A program made the translations under genes and the position numbers. 26,449 nt of DNA from an uncultured bacterium (GTDB lineage: Bacteria; Gemmatimonadota; Gemmatimonadetes; Longimicrobiales; RSA9): the NCBI GenBank assembly GCA_937889645.1, contig CALBZE010000010.1, forward strand, positions 1 to 26,449, given 5' to 3'. Positions within the stretch are counted from its first letter, which is position 1; each line of letters starts with the position of its first letter. Below the pieces are notes generated by a model. That model made no database searches. It was not told the origin of the DNA and saw only the letters and a program-made list of their open reading frames with translations. Of the stretch, positions 1 to 6,542 are shown one piece after another.

Positions 1-295
1 GCACCCGCTGCCCGACCAGGACCTGCGGGTCCCAGCCGCCGATCCCGTCGAAGTAGAGGTAGCCGTCGTCGTCGATGTGCGTGACCATAAGGCCGATCTC
101 GTCCACGTGACCGGCCAGCATGACCCGCGGCGACCCGCCCGCGCCGACCGTCGCGTACGAGTTGCCGCTCACGTCGACCTCCACCCGCTCGGCGAACCGC
201 TCCGCCTCCTCCCGCCAGACTCGCGCGGCCGCCGCCTCGAACCCGCTGGGGCCGGGTGTGTCGAGAAGCCGTTTCAGGAAATCCGTGGATGGCAC
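1..295 (-). CDS. M42 family metallo-aminopeptidase, N-terminal part (cut by window edge)
   Basis: This is the first 98 codons of a minus-strand gene that runs off the left edge. Reading from a GTG at 295, the protein begins VPSTDFLKRLLDTPGPSG and contains the family signature GHVDEIGLMV at residues 62-71. His63 should be a metal ligand and Asp65 belongs to the same active-site motif. M42 enzymes (glutamyl aminopeptidase, deblocking aminopeptidase and proteins once annotated as endoglucanase M) are cytoplasmic di-metal exopeptidases that form large oligomers and trim peptides. The GTG start is chosen because GGAGG lies just upstream on the minus strand (about 304-308), and because SGFE near the N-terminus is where M42 proteins normally begin. 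Substrate preference cannot be read from this fragment. Confidence 0.88.
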   Translation of the reverse strand, partial: MPSTDFLKRLLDTPGPSGFEAAAARVWREEAERFAERVEVDVSGNSYATVGAGGSPRVMLAGHVDEIGLMVTHIDDDGYLYFDGIGGWDPQVLVGQRV

Positions 296-333
296 TTCCT
301 CGTCCTCCGGGGATGTTCGTCGCCAGACCGGTC

Positions 334-339
334 AATATA
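334..339 (-). promoter_or_regulatory. possible -10 element for the M42 gene
   Basis: The minus strand reads TATATT here, five of six matches to the sigma-70 -10 consensus and unusually AT-rich for its surroundings. It lies about 40 bases upstream of the GTG start. No convincing -35 is visible at 16-18 bp, so this is a weak call. Confidence 0.3.
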
Positions 340-459
340 CGGCTCGGGTGCGCGGGAAACCAGTTCGGGCGTCGAGGCGACGCGGGCAAGGGCGCGGCGG
401 CCGGTCCGGCGCCCGGGGGCCGAGCGGACGCCCGTGGTATCCGCGTCCCGGCCGCCGGA

Positions 460-888
460 TCAGCCCGCGGCCCGCCGCACCAGCCAGTCGTCCAGCGCGA
501 ACTTCCCCGAGCCCGAGAGGATCAGCGCGGCCAGCCCCGCCAGGATGAGCAGGTTGTACTCGTAACCCCACTCGCCTTCGGGGCGGAACACGAAGAAGCC
601 GTGCTGCACGTGGGAGGTGAAGGTCGCGACGAGCATCTGCACGAACGCCACCGCCGCGACCCAGCGGGTCAGCCAGCCGACGAGGAGGAGCAGGCCGCCG
701 AGGAATTCGACGAGCGTGACGACCCAGGCCAAGACGGCCGGGGCGGGGAAGCCGGGCGCGGCCAGGCCGTCGGCGAACCCGGCCACGCCCGCCTCGCCGA
801 AGAGTTTGTCCCAACCGTGCACGAGCAGGATCAGCCCCAGCGTCAGCCGTAGCACGGCAAGGCCCCATCCGGGGTAGTATCGCGCCAT
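460..888 (-). CDS. DoxX family membrane protein
   Basis: This 142-aa protein begins MARYYPGWGLAVLRLTLG. It has the DoxX layout: a first helix followed by LILLVHGWDKLF, a second segment near AVLAWVVTLVEFLGGLLLLVGWL, a third near VAAVAFVQMLVATF, and a last near YNLLILAGLAALIL, with a short charged tail. The family consists of small four-helix inner-membrane proteins. Some are linked to quinone- or thiosulfate-related redox work or to oxidative-stress complexes, but most are uncharacterised, and nothing here narrows the role. The ATG at 888 is preferred over longer upstream readings because AAAGGAGG sits just before it on the minus strand and the hydrophobic protein begins directly there. The upstream extension is Arg/Ala/Pro-rich and looks non-coding. 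The gene is divergent from ispH. Confidence 0.85.
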   Translation of the reverse strand: MARYYPGWGLAVLRLTLGLILLVHGWDKLFGEAGVAGFADGLAAPGFPAPAVLAWVVTLVEFLGGLLLLVGWLTRWVAAVAFVQMLVATFTSHVQHGFFVFRPEGEWGYEYNLLILAGLAALILSGSGKFALDDWLVRRAAG

Positions 889-993
889 GAGGCGCCTCCT
901 TTCATGAGGGCGGATGCGACGGATGCGGGCGCGGGGGACGCCGCCGCGCACGGAGCGTGCCCCGCGCACGGCGGCCGCGGCCGCCGCGTCGCC

Positions 994-1022
994 TTGATCC
1001 GCCCCGGCGTTTCCCGTACCAT
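994..1022 (+). promoter_or_regulatory. candidate sigma-70 promoter for ispH
   Basis: TTGATC (994-999) and TACCAT (1017-1022) are separated by 17 bp, each matching consensus at four of six positions. The site lies in the divergent doxX/ispH gap and would give a leader of roughly 130 nt. Such matches also occur by chance. Confidence 0.3.
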
Positions 1023-1159
1023 TCGACCGGGCGACGGCGCACCACACGCGCCCCGTACACGCAACGATCGGGTGCGCCCCGCGCCCGGCCGGCGACCCTG
1101 CAGCCGGCGGACCACTCTCGAGAACGAGCGCCCTCGGCGGCGTGACCATAGGCGGTGAG

Positions 1160-2371
1160 ATGGAGGAGACCTACTTCCGGCGCGGCTTCGGCCTCAAGAA
1201 GACGATCGAGCCGATCGTCGCCGCCGAGTACCACAGCGCGATCGTCGAACAGCTGAAGGCCAGCGGCTTCACCCGGCAGTTCGGCGACGTTACGATCCGC
1301 CTGGCCGAGCAGTTCGGCTTCTGCTACGGCGTCGACCGCGCCGTCGACTACGCCTACGAGACCGCGCACAAGTTCCCCGACAAGCGGATCTTCCTCGTCG
1401 GCGAGATCATCCACAACCCGCACGTCAACCAGCGCATGCGGGAGATGGGGATCACGTTCCTCTACCCCGACGAGGACGGCCGCTTCGACTTCGATGGGAT
1501 CACCTCCGACGACGTCGTCCTGATGCCCGCGTTCGGCGTCACGATCCACGACTTCCGTCGGCTCCGCGAGATCGGGTGCATCCTGGTCGACACGACCTGC
1601 GGCTCCGTCCTCAACGTCTGGAAGCGCGTCGAGTCCTACGCCCGCGACGGCTTCACCGCGCTGATCCACGGGAAGTACAACCACGAGGAGTCGCGCGCGA
1701 CGGCGTCGCAGGTCCTCCTCCACCCCGGCGGCAAGTACATCATCGTCCGGGACATGACGGAGGCGCGCATCGTCTGCGACTACATCGAGCAGAACAAGAA
1801 CGCCCTGTCCCGCGAGGCGTTCCAGGAGCACTTCCGCAAGAAGGCGACTGAGGGCTTCGACCCGGACACCGACCTCGTCCGGATCGGCGTCGCGAACCAG
1901 ACGACGATGCTCGCCACCGAGTCGCTCGCCATCGCCGCCGAGATCGGCAAGAGCCTCGCCCGTCGCTACGGCCAGGACCGCCTCGCCGAGCACTTCCGCT
2001 CGTTCGACACGATCTGCTCGGCCACCCAGGAGCGACAGGACGCCGTCCTCAAGATGATGCAGGACCCGCCGGACATCATGGTCGTGATCGGCGGCTACAA
2101 CTCCTCCAACACCAACCACCTCGCGCACCTCTGCCGCGAGTACACGACGACGTTCCACATCCAGGACGCGTCGTGCATCGACCCCGCGGCCGGGACGATC
2201 CGTCACAAGCCGGAGCTCGCGCCCAACGCGCCCGAGGTCACCACCGCCGACTGGCTCCCGCCCGGCCCCGTCTCGATCGGGCTCACGGCCGGCGCTTCCA
2301 CGCCCAACAACAAGATCGGCCAGACGATCGAACGCATCCTGGCGACGCGCGGGATCGCGATCAACGCCTGA
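1160..2371 (+). CDS. ispH: 4-hydroxy-3-methylbut-2-enyl diphosphate reductase (IspH/LytB), long form
   Basis: IspH performs the last step of the MEP isoprenoid pathway, reducing HMBPP to IPP and DMAPP with an iron-sulfur cluster in the cytoplasm. The 403-aa protein is the long form (about 400 residues, as in cyanobacteria and plant plastids) rather than the common form of about 310 residues. It has the typical N-terminal extension (YFRRGFGLKK) before the core. The three cluster cysteines are visible at about 55 (EQFGFCYGVDRAV), 147 (DTTCGSV) and 286 (TICSATQ). HNPHVN and the C-terminal GASTPNN motif are also present. ATG at 1160 is preferred because GGCGG lies just upstream; an in-frame GTG at 1142 would add six residues. 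It implies that isoprenoids are made by the MEP route. Confidence 0.95.
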   Translation: MEETYFRRGFGLKKTIEPIVAAEYHSAIVEQLKASGFTRQFGDVTIRLAEQFGFCYGVDRAVDYAYETAHKFPDKRIFLVGEIIHNPHVNQRMREMGITFLYPDEDGRFDFDGITSDDVVLMPAFGVTIHDFRRLREIGCILVDTTCGSVLNVWKRVESYARDGFTALIHGKYNHEESRATASQVLLHPGGKYIIVRDMTEARIVCDYIEQNKNALSREAFQEHFRKKATEGFDPDTDLVRIGVANQTTMLATESLAIAAEIGKSLARRYGQDRLAEHFRSFDTICSATQERQDAVLKMMQDPPDIMVVIGGYNSSNTNHLAHLCREYTTTFHIQDASCIDPAAGTIRHKPELAPNAPEVTTADWLPPGPVSIGLTAGASTPNNKIGQTIERILATRGIAINA

Positions 2372-2521
2372 CGCTCGGCGTCGCGACCGACCGCTGACCG
2401 CGCCGTCGTGCCCGGCGCCCGGCGCCGCGGTGCGGAACCACGGCGCTGCGCCCTCTGTCCCCCACGGGGCATGGCCCGCTCTCTGCATCCCTGCCATCGG
2501 AAACATCTGTTGGGGGTGCGG

Positions 2522-3316
2522 ATGAGTGCGGTCCGATCGATGGACGGTCGCCACGTGAGCTACGGCGCGCTCGGATTCGTCGCCGCGGCCGTATTCGCCG
2601 GATGCGCCGCGCTGGAAGGGCTGGTCAAATCGCCGCCGCCGCACCCGGCCGAGGCGGGGCCGGAAGTCGGCGCGCCCGGGTACGCGATCTGGCGCGCCGC
2701 GCTGGCGTCGGACGACCCGAGGATCGTCGTCTCGCTGAAGGCTCGACGGCTGTGGCTGCTCGAGGGATCGGACACGGTCCTCTCGGCGCCGATCGCCATC
2801 GGCCGGAACGAGACGTTCACGTTCCAGGGGCGGACGTTCCGCTTCCACACCCCGCGCGGGCGGCGGAAGGTGCTGAAGAAGGAGGAGAACCCGGTCTGGG
2901 TGCCGCCGGACTGGCACTACCTGGAGAAAGCGGCGTACCGCAAACTCGAGGTGGTCCGGCTAGAGCGCGGCAAGCGCTACATGCTCGGCGATAGCACCTA
3001 CATCGAGATCCGGGGCGAGGACGTGGGCCGCGTGAACCGCTTCGGCAACTTCTGGCCGTTCACCCCGGGGAAGGAGATCATCTTCGACGGCAAGATCTTC
3101 ATCCCGCCGCTCGACACCAGGCAGCGCAAGATCCCGGACGCCCTCGGCCCCTACAAGCTCGACCTGGGCGACGGCTACCTGATCCACGGCACGCACCGCT
3201 ACAACCGCGACTCGATCGGCCGCGCGGCGAGCCACGGGTGCATCCGCATGCGCAACGAAGACCTGGCGCGGCTGTACGCGAAGGTCAAGGTCGGGACGCC
3301 TGTGTACATATACTAG
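2522..3316 (+). CDS. L,D-transpeptidase (YkuD family) lipoprotein
   Basis: The protein has 264 aa. The N-terminus carries a hydrophobic segment (about 14-27) ending in VFAGC, a lipobox with Cys28 as the likely lipidated residue, so it should be exported and anchored to a membrane. The YkuD catalytic site is clear: IHGTHRY around His222 and SHGCIRM with His238 and nucleophile Cys240. Such enzymes make 3-3 cross-links in peptidoglycan or attach proteins to it, and resist most beta-lactams except carbapenems. The segment with WVPPDWHYLEK (about 125-135) precedes the catalytic domain as in murein L,D-transpeptidases of this length class. ATG 2522 is chosen because GGGGGTGCGG precedes it and the signal peptide starts there. 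An in-frame extension to 2408 is possible but looks like leader sequence. Confidence 0.9.
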   Translation: MSAVRSMDGRHVSYGALGFVAAAVFAGCAALEGLVKSPPPHPAEAGPEVGAPGYAIWRAALASDDPRIVVSLKARRLWLLEGSDTVLSAPIAIGRNETFTFQGRTFRFHTPRGRRKVLKKEENPVWVPPDWHYLEKAAYRKLEVVRLERGKRYMLGDSTYIEIRGEDVGRVNRFGNFWPFTPGKEIIFDGKIFIPPLDTRQRKIPDALGPYKLDLGDGYLIHGTHRYNRDSIGRAASHGCIRMRNEDLARLYAKVKVGTPVYIY

Positions 3317-3340
3317 AAGGAGACGGCGGCGCTGCGCGCG

Positions 3341-3440
3341 ACCGGCCGGCCGGCGCCGGACGCGGCCGGCCGGCGCCGGACGCGGCTGGCCGGCTGCGGG
3401 CGCGACTGGTTGGCGGCGGGCGCGGCCGTTCGGCGGCGCC
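3341..3440. repeat. about five diverged copies of a 20-bp GC-rich tandem repeat
   Basis: Successive 20-base blocks starting at 3341, 3361, 3381, 3401 and 3421 resemble CGCGGCCGGCCGGCGCCGGA. The second copy is the cleanest and later ones drift (CTGGCCGG, CTGGTTGG, CCGTTCGG). The tract is intergenic, between the transpeptidase stop and the promoter of the next gene. Confidence 0.7.
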
Positions 3441-3479
3441 CCGCGCTTCGCCGCCGGACCGCCGTGCGTCACGATTTCG

Positions 3480-3507
3480 TTGACAGCGCGGTCGTCGACA
3501 GCATATT
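3480..3507 (+). promoter_or_regulatory. sigma-70-like promoter for the TPR/HD-GYP-like gene
   Basis: A perfect TTGACA (3480-3485) is followed after 16 bp by CATATT (3502-3507), the only AT-rich spot in a GC-rich intergenic region. Transcription would start near 3514, giving a leader of about 70 nt to the ATG at 3584. The site also argues against longer in-frame readings that begin upstream of it. Confidence 0.6.
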
Positions 3508-3583
3508 CCACGCGCAGTCGAACGACCGTTCAGTGTCCGGCGCCGGTCGGTCCGACGCGCCTCGGCCCTCGATCCCGCACGCC

Positions 3584-5359
3584 ATGAGCGGCCCGTACGA
3601 AGACGAGATCATGCGGCTTAGACTCCTCTCGGCCGCGCACCCGAACGTCCGCATCCTGACGCACCTGGCGGAGGCGTACAGGAAGGCGGGCGATCTGGTC
3701 CGTGCGCGAGAAGCGGCCGAGCGGGGGATCGCGCGTCACTCGGAGTACCCGAGCGCCCGCATCGTCCTGGGGCGTGTCCTGTGGGAGATGGGTGACGCGG
3801 CCGGCGCGGAGCGGGAGTTCCGCCGGGTGCTGGAGCTGGACCCGGAGAACCGGATCGCCCGGGAGTGGCTCTCGCAGATCCCGTCTCGCCGCACGCCGGA
3901 CCCGGAGCGGGTCGGCGATCCCGGCCGGTCGTCGGCGAGAGGCAACGGGAAAGGGCGGACGACTGCGGCGGCCCCGACCCCGGCGCCGCAGCGGAACGTC
4001 GTCGCCAGGTATCGGGAACCGGACGGGCGTAGTGGGCCCACGCCGCCGTCGCCGCCCGCCCAGCCTTCGTCGATCGGCGCCTATTTCGACGCGCTCCTCG
4101 ACTTCCGCGCTGCGCGGCCGGGGGCGACGCCGCGTGCCGCCGCGCCTGCACCGACGCCTGGCCCGGCGCCGGACGCCGCGCCGGACGCCGCGCCGCACGA
4201 AACGCTGCACGAGACGCTGCACGAGACGCTGCACGAAACGCCGCACGAAACGCCCGCCGACGCCCCGTCTGGCGACGCGGCCGCAACGGGCACGTCGATC
4301 GACGTCGTCGCGCTGACCGATCGCCTGATCGGCCTGCTCGAGCACCCCGACCCGTACCGGCGCGGCGAGGCCAGCCTGACGCGGCTGATTGCGGTGGCCA
4401 TCGGGCGTGAGTGCGGGATGACGGCACGCGAGCTGGACGAGCTCGCCCTCGCGGCTCTGCTGCGGGACCTGGGACGGCTGGCGCTCGCCCGGCACGGCGG
4501 CGCGCCCGGCGACCGCGCGGAGGCCGAAGCCGGGGCGGAGGCATCGGACGCGGGGCGTCCCAACGAGCACCACGTCGACCTCGCCCTCCGGCTCCTCGAC
4601 GGGATCGAGCTCCCCGAGGGCGTGCGCGCGGCGATCCGGCACCACCACGAGCGCTGGGACGGCCGGGGCTACCCCGACCGGCTCAGCGGCCACGCGATCC
4701 CCCGCGCCGCACGCATCCTCGCCGTGGCCGAATCGCTCGTCTCCAAGCTCTCGCCAAGGCCGAACCGTCCGGCGCGCCGGCTGGTGGAGGCGATCGCCGA
4801 GATCGACGCCGAGGCAGGGAGGCGCTACGACCCCGAGGTCGTCGACGCGCTGATCCGCACGCTCCCCCGAGGGCTGCGGCAACGCGCCGTCGGCTTCGCG
4901 CTCCGCCACCACATCATCGTCGTCGACGGCGACCACCCCCGCGCCCTCGCCCTCGCCGCGCGGCTCGGCAGCCACGGGTTCATGGTCGAGACCGCCGCGG
5001 ACCCGCAGGACGCGCGGGCCCTCATGCGACGCTTGCCCGCCGACGCACTCGTCGTCGCTTCCGACCTCCCGCGCGACGCCGCGCTCGAGGTCATCGACGC
5101 GACCCGCGCGGACGCGGCGGGCGCCGACGTCGCCATCGTCGCCATCCACGCGAACACGGTCCAGCGCAGGATCCAGTTGCTCGAACGGGGAGCCGACGTC
5201 TGCTTCGCGAGCGACGTCGCCTTCGACGAGATGCGCGCCGCGCTCGGCGCGCTCTTGCGGCGCCACGCACCCGCGACCGAGAACCCGGGACGCGCCCCGG
5301 AACGCGTCAGGTGGTCTCCAGCGCCGGCTCGCCCTGCTCGATCTGACGCGCCGCGGTGA
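3584..5359 (+). CDS. TPR / degenerate HD-GYP / pseudo-receiver signalling protein
   Basis: The protein has 591 aa in three parts. Residues 1-105 hold TPR-like helices (LAEAYRKAGDLVRAREAAERG, VLWEMGDAAGAEREF). A Pro/Ala-rich linker with a HETL repeat follows (about 205-224). Residues 240-430 resemble an HD-GYP domain: HHHERWDGRGYP is intact at 353-364, but the HD dyad reads RD (LLRDLGR, Arg294-Asp295) and the later conserved AVAD is AVAE. Residues 443-560 look like a response-regulator receiver (IIVVDGD) whose phospho-acceptor position reads VVASDLP with Ala, and whose usual Thr and Lys are not recognisable. HD-GYP enzymes hydrolyse cyclic di-GMP; with these changes a binding or scaffolding role is my inference. 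ATG 3584 is chosen from the upstream promoter; no Shine-Dalgarno is obvious. The 3' end overlaps the convergent SRPBCC gene. Confidence 0.75.
   Translation: MSGPYEDEIMRLRLLSAAHPNVRILTHLAEAYRKAGDLVRAREAAERGIARHSEYPSARIVLGRVLWEMGDAAGAEREFRRVLELDPENRIAREWLSQIPSRRTPDPERVGDPGRSSARGNGKGRTTAAAPTPAPQRNVVARYREPDGRSGPTPPSPPAQPSSIGAYFDALLDFRAARPGATPRAAAPAPTPGPAPDAAPDAAPHETLHETLHETLHETPHETPADAPSGDAAATGTSIDVVALTDRLIGLLEHPDPYRRGEASLTRLIAVAIGRECGMTARELDELALAALLRDLGRLALARHGGAPGDRAEAEAGAEASDAGRPNEHHVDLALRLLDGIELPEGVRAAIRHHHERWDGRGYPDRLSGHAIPRAARILAVAESLVSKLSPRPNRPARRLVEAIAEIDAEAGRRYDPEVVDALIRTLPRGLRQRAVGFALRHHIIVVDGDHPRALALAARLGSHGFMVETAADPQDARALMRRLPADALVVASDLPRDAALEVIDATRADAAGADVAIVAIHANTVQRRIQLLERGADVCFASDVAFDEMRAALGALLRRHAPATENPGRAPERVRWSPAPARPARSDAPR
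4198..4257 (+). repeat. 12-bp in-frame tandem repeat (HETL units)
   Basis: About five copies of a unit like CACGAGACGCTG encode successive His-Glu-Thr-Leu/Pro tetrapeptides in the linker between the TPR and HD-like domains. Upstream, a shorter GACGCCGCGCCG repeat encodes DAAP units. Both are multiples of three, so copy-number change would alter linker length and not frame. Confidence 0.8.
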
Positions 5360-5747
5360 GGACCGCCCGCGCGAAGCCGTCCCTCAGCTGATCGTACTCC
5401 GCCGGCCCCAGCTCCACCCCCGGCTTCCCCGTCCCCTGAAAGTAGAACGAGAGCCACAACGTGCCGCCCGCCTCGAACAGCACGTTGCGGATCTCGCCAT
5501 CGAACTTCGGGTGGTCCACCAGCCGGAAGACGACCGCCTCCTCCGGCACGAAGACCACCCGCTCCAGGACGGAGACGCCGTCGTCGAACGTCACCCGCCT
5601 CACCACCTCGTCCTCCCGCCGCTCCACGATCTCACAGGCGACGACTCTCGGCAGGAACCGCTGCGGCGCCTCGACCTTCGCCCGCAACCGCCGCCACGCG
5701 TCGGCCCGCTTCGCCCGGATCGGCACCGCGCATTCGACGTGGATCAC
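5307..5747 (-). CDS. SRPBCC-fold protein (DUF1857/AtaL-like)
   Basis: The protein has 146 aa and no transmembrane segment. It reads as a START/Bet v1-type fold: an N-terminal beta strand (IHVECAVPI), a helix with DAWRRL, alternating strands (VVACEIVERREDEVVRRVTF, VFRLVDHP), then a C-terminal helix (DQLRDGFARAVLTAARQIEQ). The pattern and length suit the DUF1857/AtaL-like group of SRPBCC proteins, whose members bind hydrophobic ligands in a cavity; the ligand cannot be guessed. GTG at 5747 is supported by GGGAGGAGAGA directly upstream. It lies 52 bases downstream of the GNAT gene on the same strand and is probably co-transcribed. Its last 53 bases overlap the end of the convergent TPR/HD-like gene. 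Confidence 0.65.
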   Translation of the reverse strand: MIHVECAVPIRAKRADAWRRLRAKVEAPQRFLPRVVACEIVERREDEVVRRVTFDDGVSVLERVVFVPEEAVVFRLVDHPKFDGEIRNVLFEAGGTLWLSFYFQGTGKPGVELGPAEYDQLRDGFARAVLTAARQIEQGEPALETT

Positions 5748-5799
5748 TCTCTCCTCCCGGCCCGGGAACTCCGTCTCACGCTCCCGAGCCGGGCTGCAC

Positions 5800-6402
5800 T
5801 CACCGTGCCGGCGTCGCCTCCATCTCGACCTCCGCGGCCGTCAGCGAGGCGCGCACCACCCGGAAACCCGCCTTCAGGTAGGACCGCACCGCCGCCCGGT
5901 TCCACGGCTCCACGCAAAGCCACACCCGCGGGTACCCCACCTCCCACGCCAGCTCGAGCATGGCCCGGTTCAGCGCCGTACCGAGCCCCCGCCCCCGCAC
6001 CGACTGGTGCAGGAAGTTCGCCAGCTCCGCGCCGCCGTCCTCCAGCGGGATCAGCATCGCATGACCCACCACCTCGCCGTCGATCTCGACGACGACGTGC
6101 TCGCCGCGCGGCAGCACCCGATCCAGCCAGCGCCGGATCCCAGCCGGGTTGGCGGGCGGCAGCCCCTGCGCCACGCGCTTGGGCTCGAACGCCTCGTACA
6201 TCGCCTGGAGCGCGGGGCGGTCCGAGGGCGAGAAGCGTCGCACGGCGTAGGCGCGGCCATCGGAATCGGTCAGGTGGCGCCACGGCGCGGCGCTATCGCG
6301 GCGGTTGGAAGCACGGGGGTCGGCGGAGCCCACGGCGGTCACGCCCGGCGCGCGGTCCGGCGTGCGCGCCGGTTCCAGGAGATCGCTGGAGTCGACGTTC
6401 AT
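5800..6402 (-). CDS. GNAT family N-acetyltransferase
   Basis: The protein has 200 aa, with the GNAT core starting near residue 50 (YAVRRFSPSDRPAL). Motif A, the acetyl-CoA pyrophosphate loop, is VRGRGLGTALNRAML (135-149). Motif B is VEPWNRAAVRSYLKAGF (164-180), with the Asn and the terminal GF usual for the family. The first 45 residues are Pro/Asp/Arg-rich and look disordered, so the true start could be later, but no better internal start was seen. GNAT enzymes move an acetyl group from acetyl-CoA to amines on small molecules, peptides or proteins; the substrate is unknown. It probably forms a two-gene unit with the SRPBCC gene downstream. Confidence 0.85.
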   Translation of the reverse strand: MNVDSSDLLEPARTPDRAPGVTAVGSADPRASNRRDSAAPWRHLTDSDGRAYAVRRFSPSDRPALQAMYEAFEPKRVAQGLPPANPAGIRRWLDRVLPRGEHVVVEIDGEVVGHAMLIPLEDGGAELANFLHQSVRGRGLGTALNRAMLELAWEVGYPRVWLCVEPWNRAAVRSYLKAGFRVVRASLTAAEVEMEATPAR

Positions 6403-6542
6403 GGAGAGGTCGGCCTCAAGGAGTGTCAGTTCGTCAAGGGAAGATCTCGTTGAGCGATGTGCCAGGAGCCAGCATAGTGCTCCGCTTCACGATCGGCTCG
6501 GCGCAAGGATCTCGTACGTCATGGACGCGGACGCGGCCCCGA

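Noticed and set aside
902..2917. Long minus-strand open frame antisense to ispH and the transpeptidase gene
   Set aside because: The translation is rich in Arg, Asp, Val and Gly with no domain, a typical antisense shadow in high-GC DNA. The plus-strand genes have clear families.
3341..4260. CRISPR-like repeats
   Set aside because: The repeats are direct and contiguous with no unique spacers, and no cas genes are in the window.
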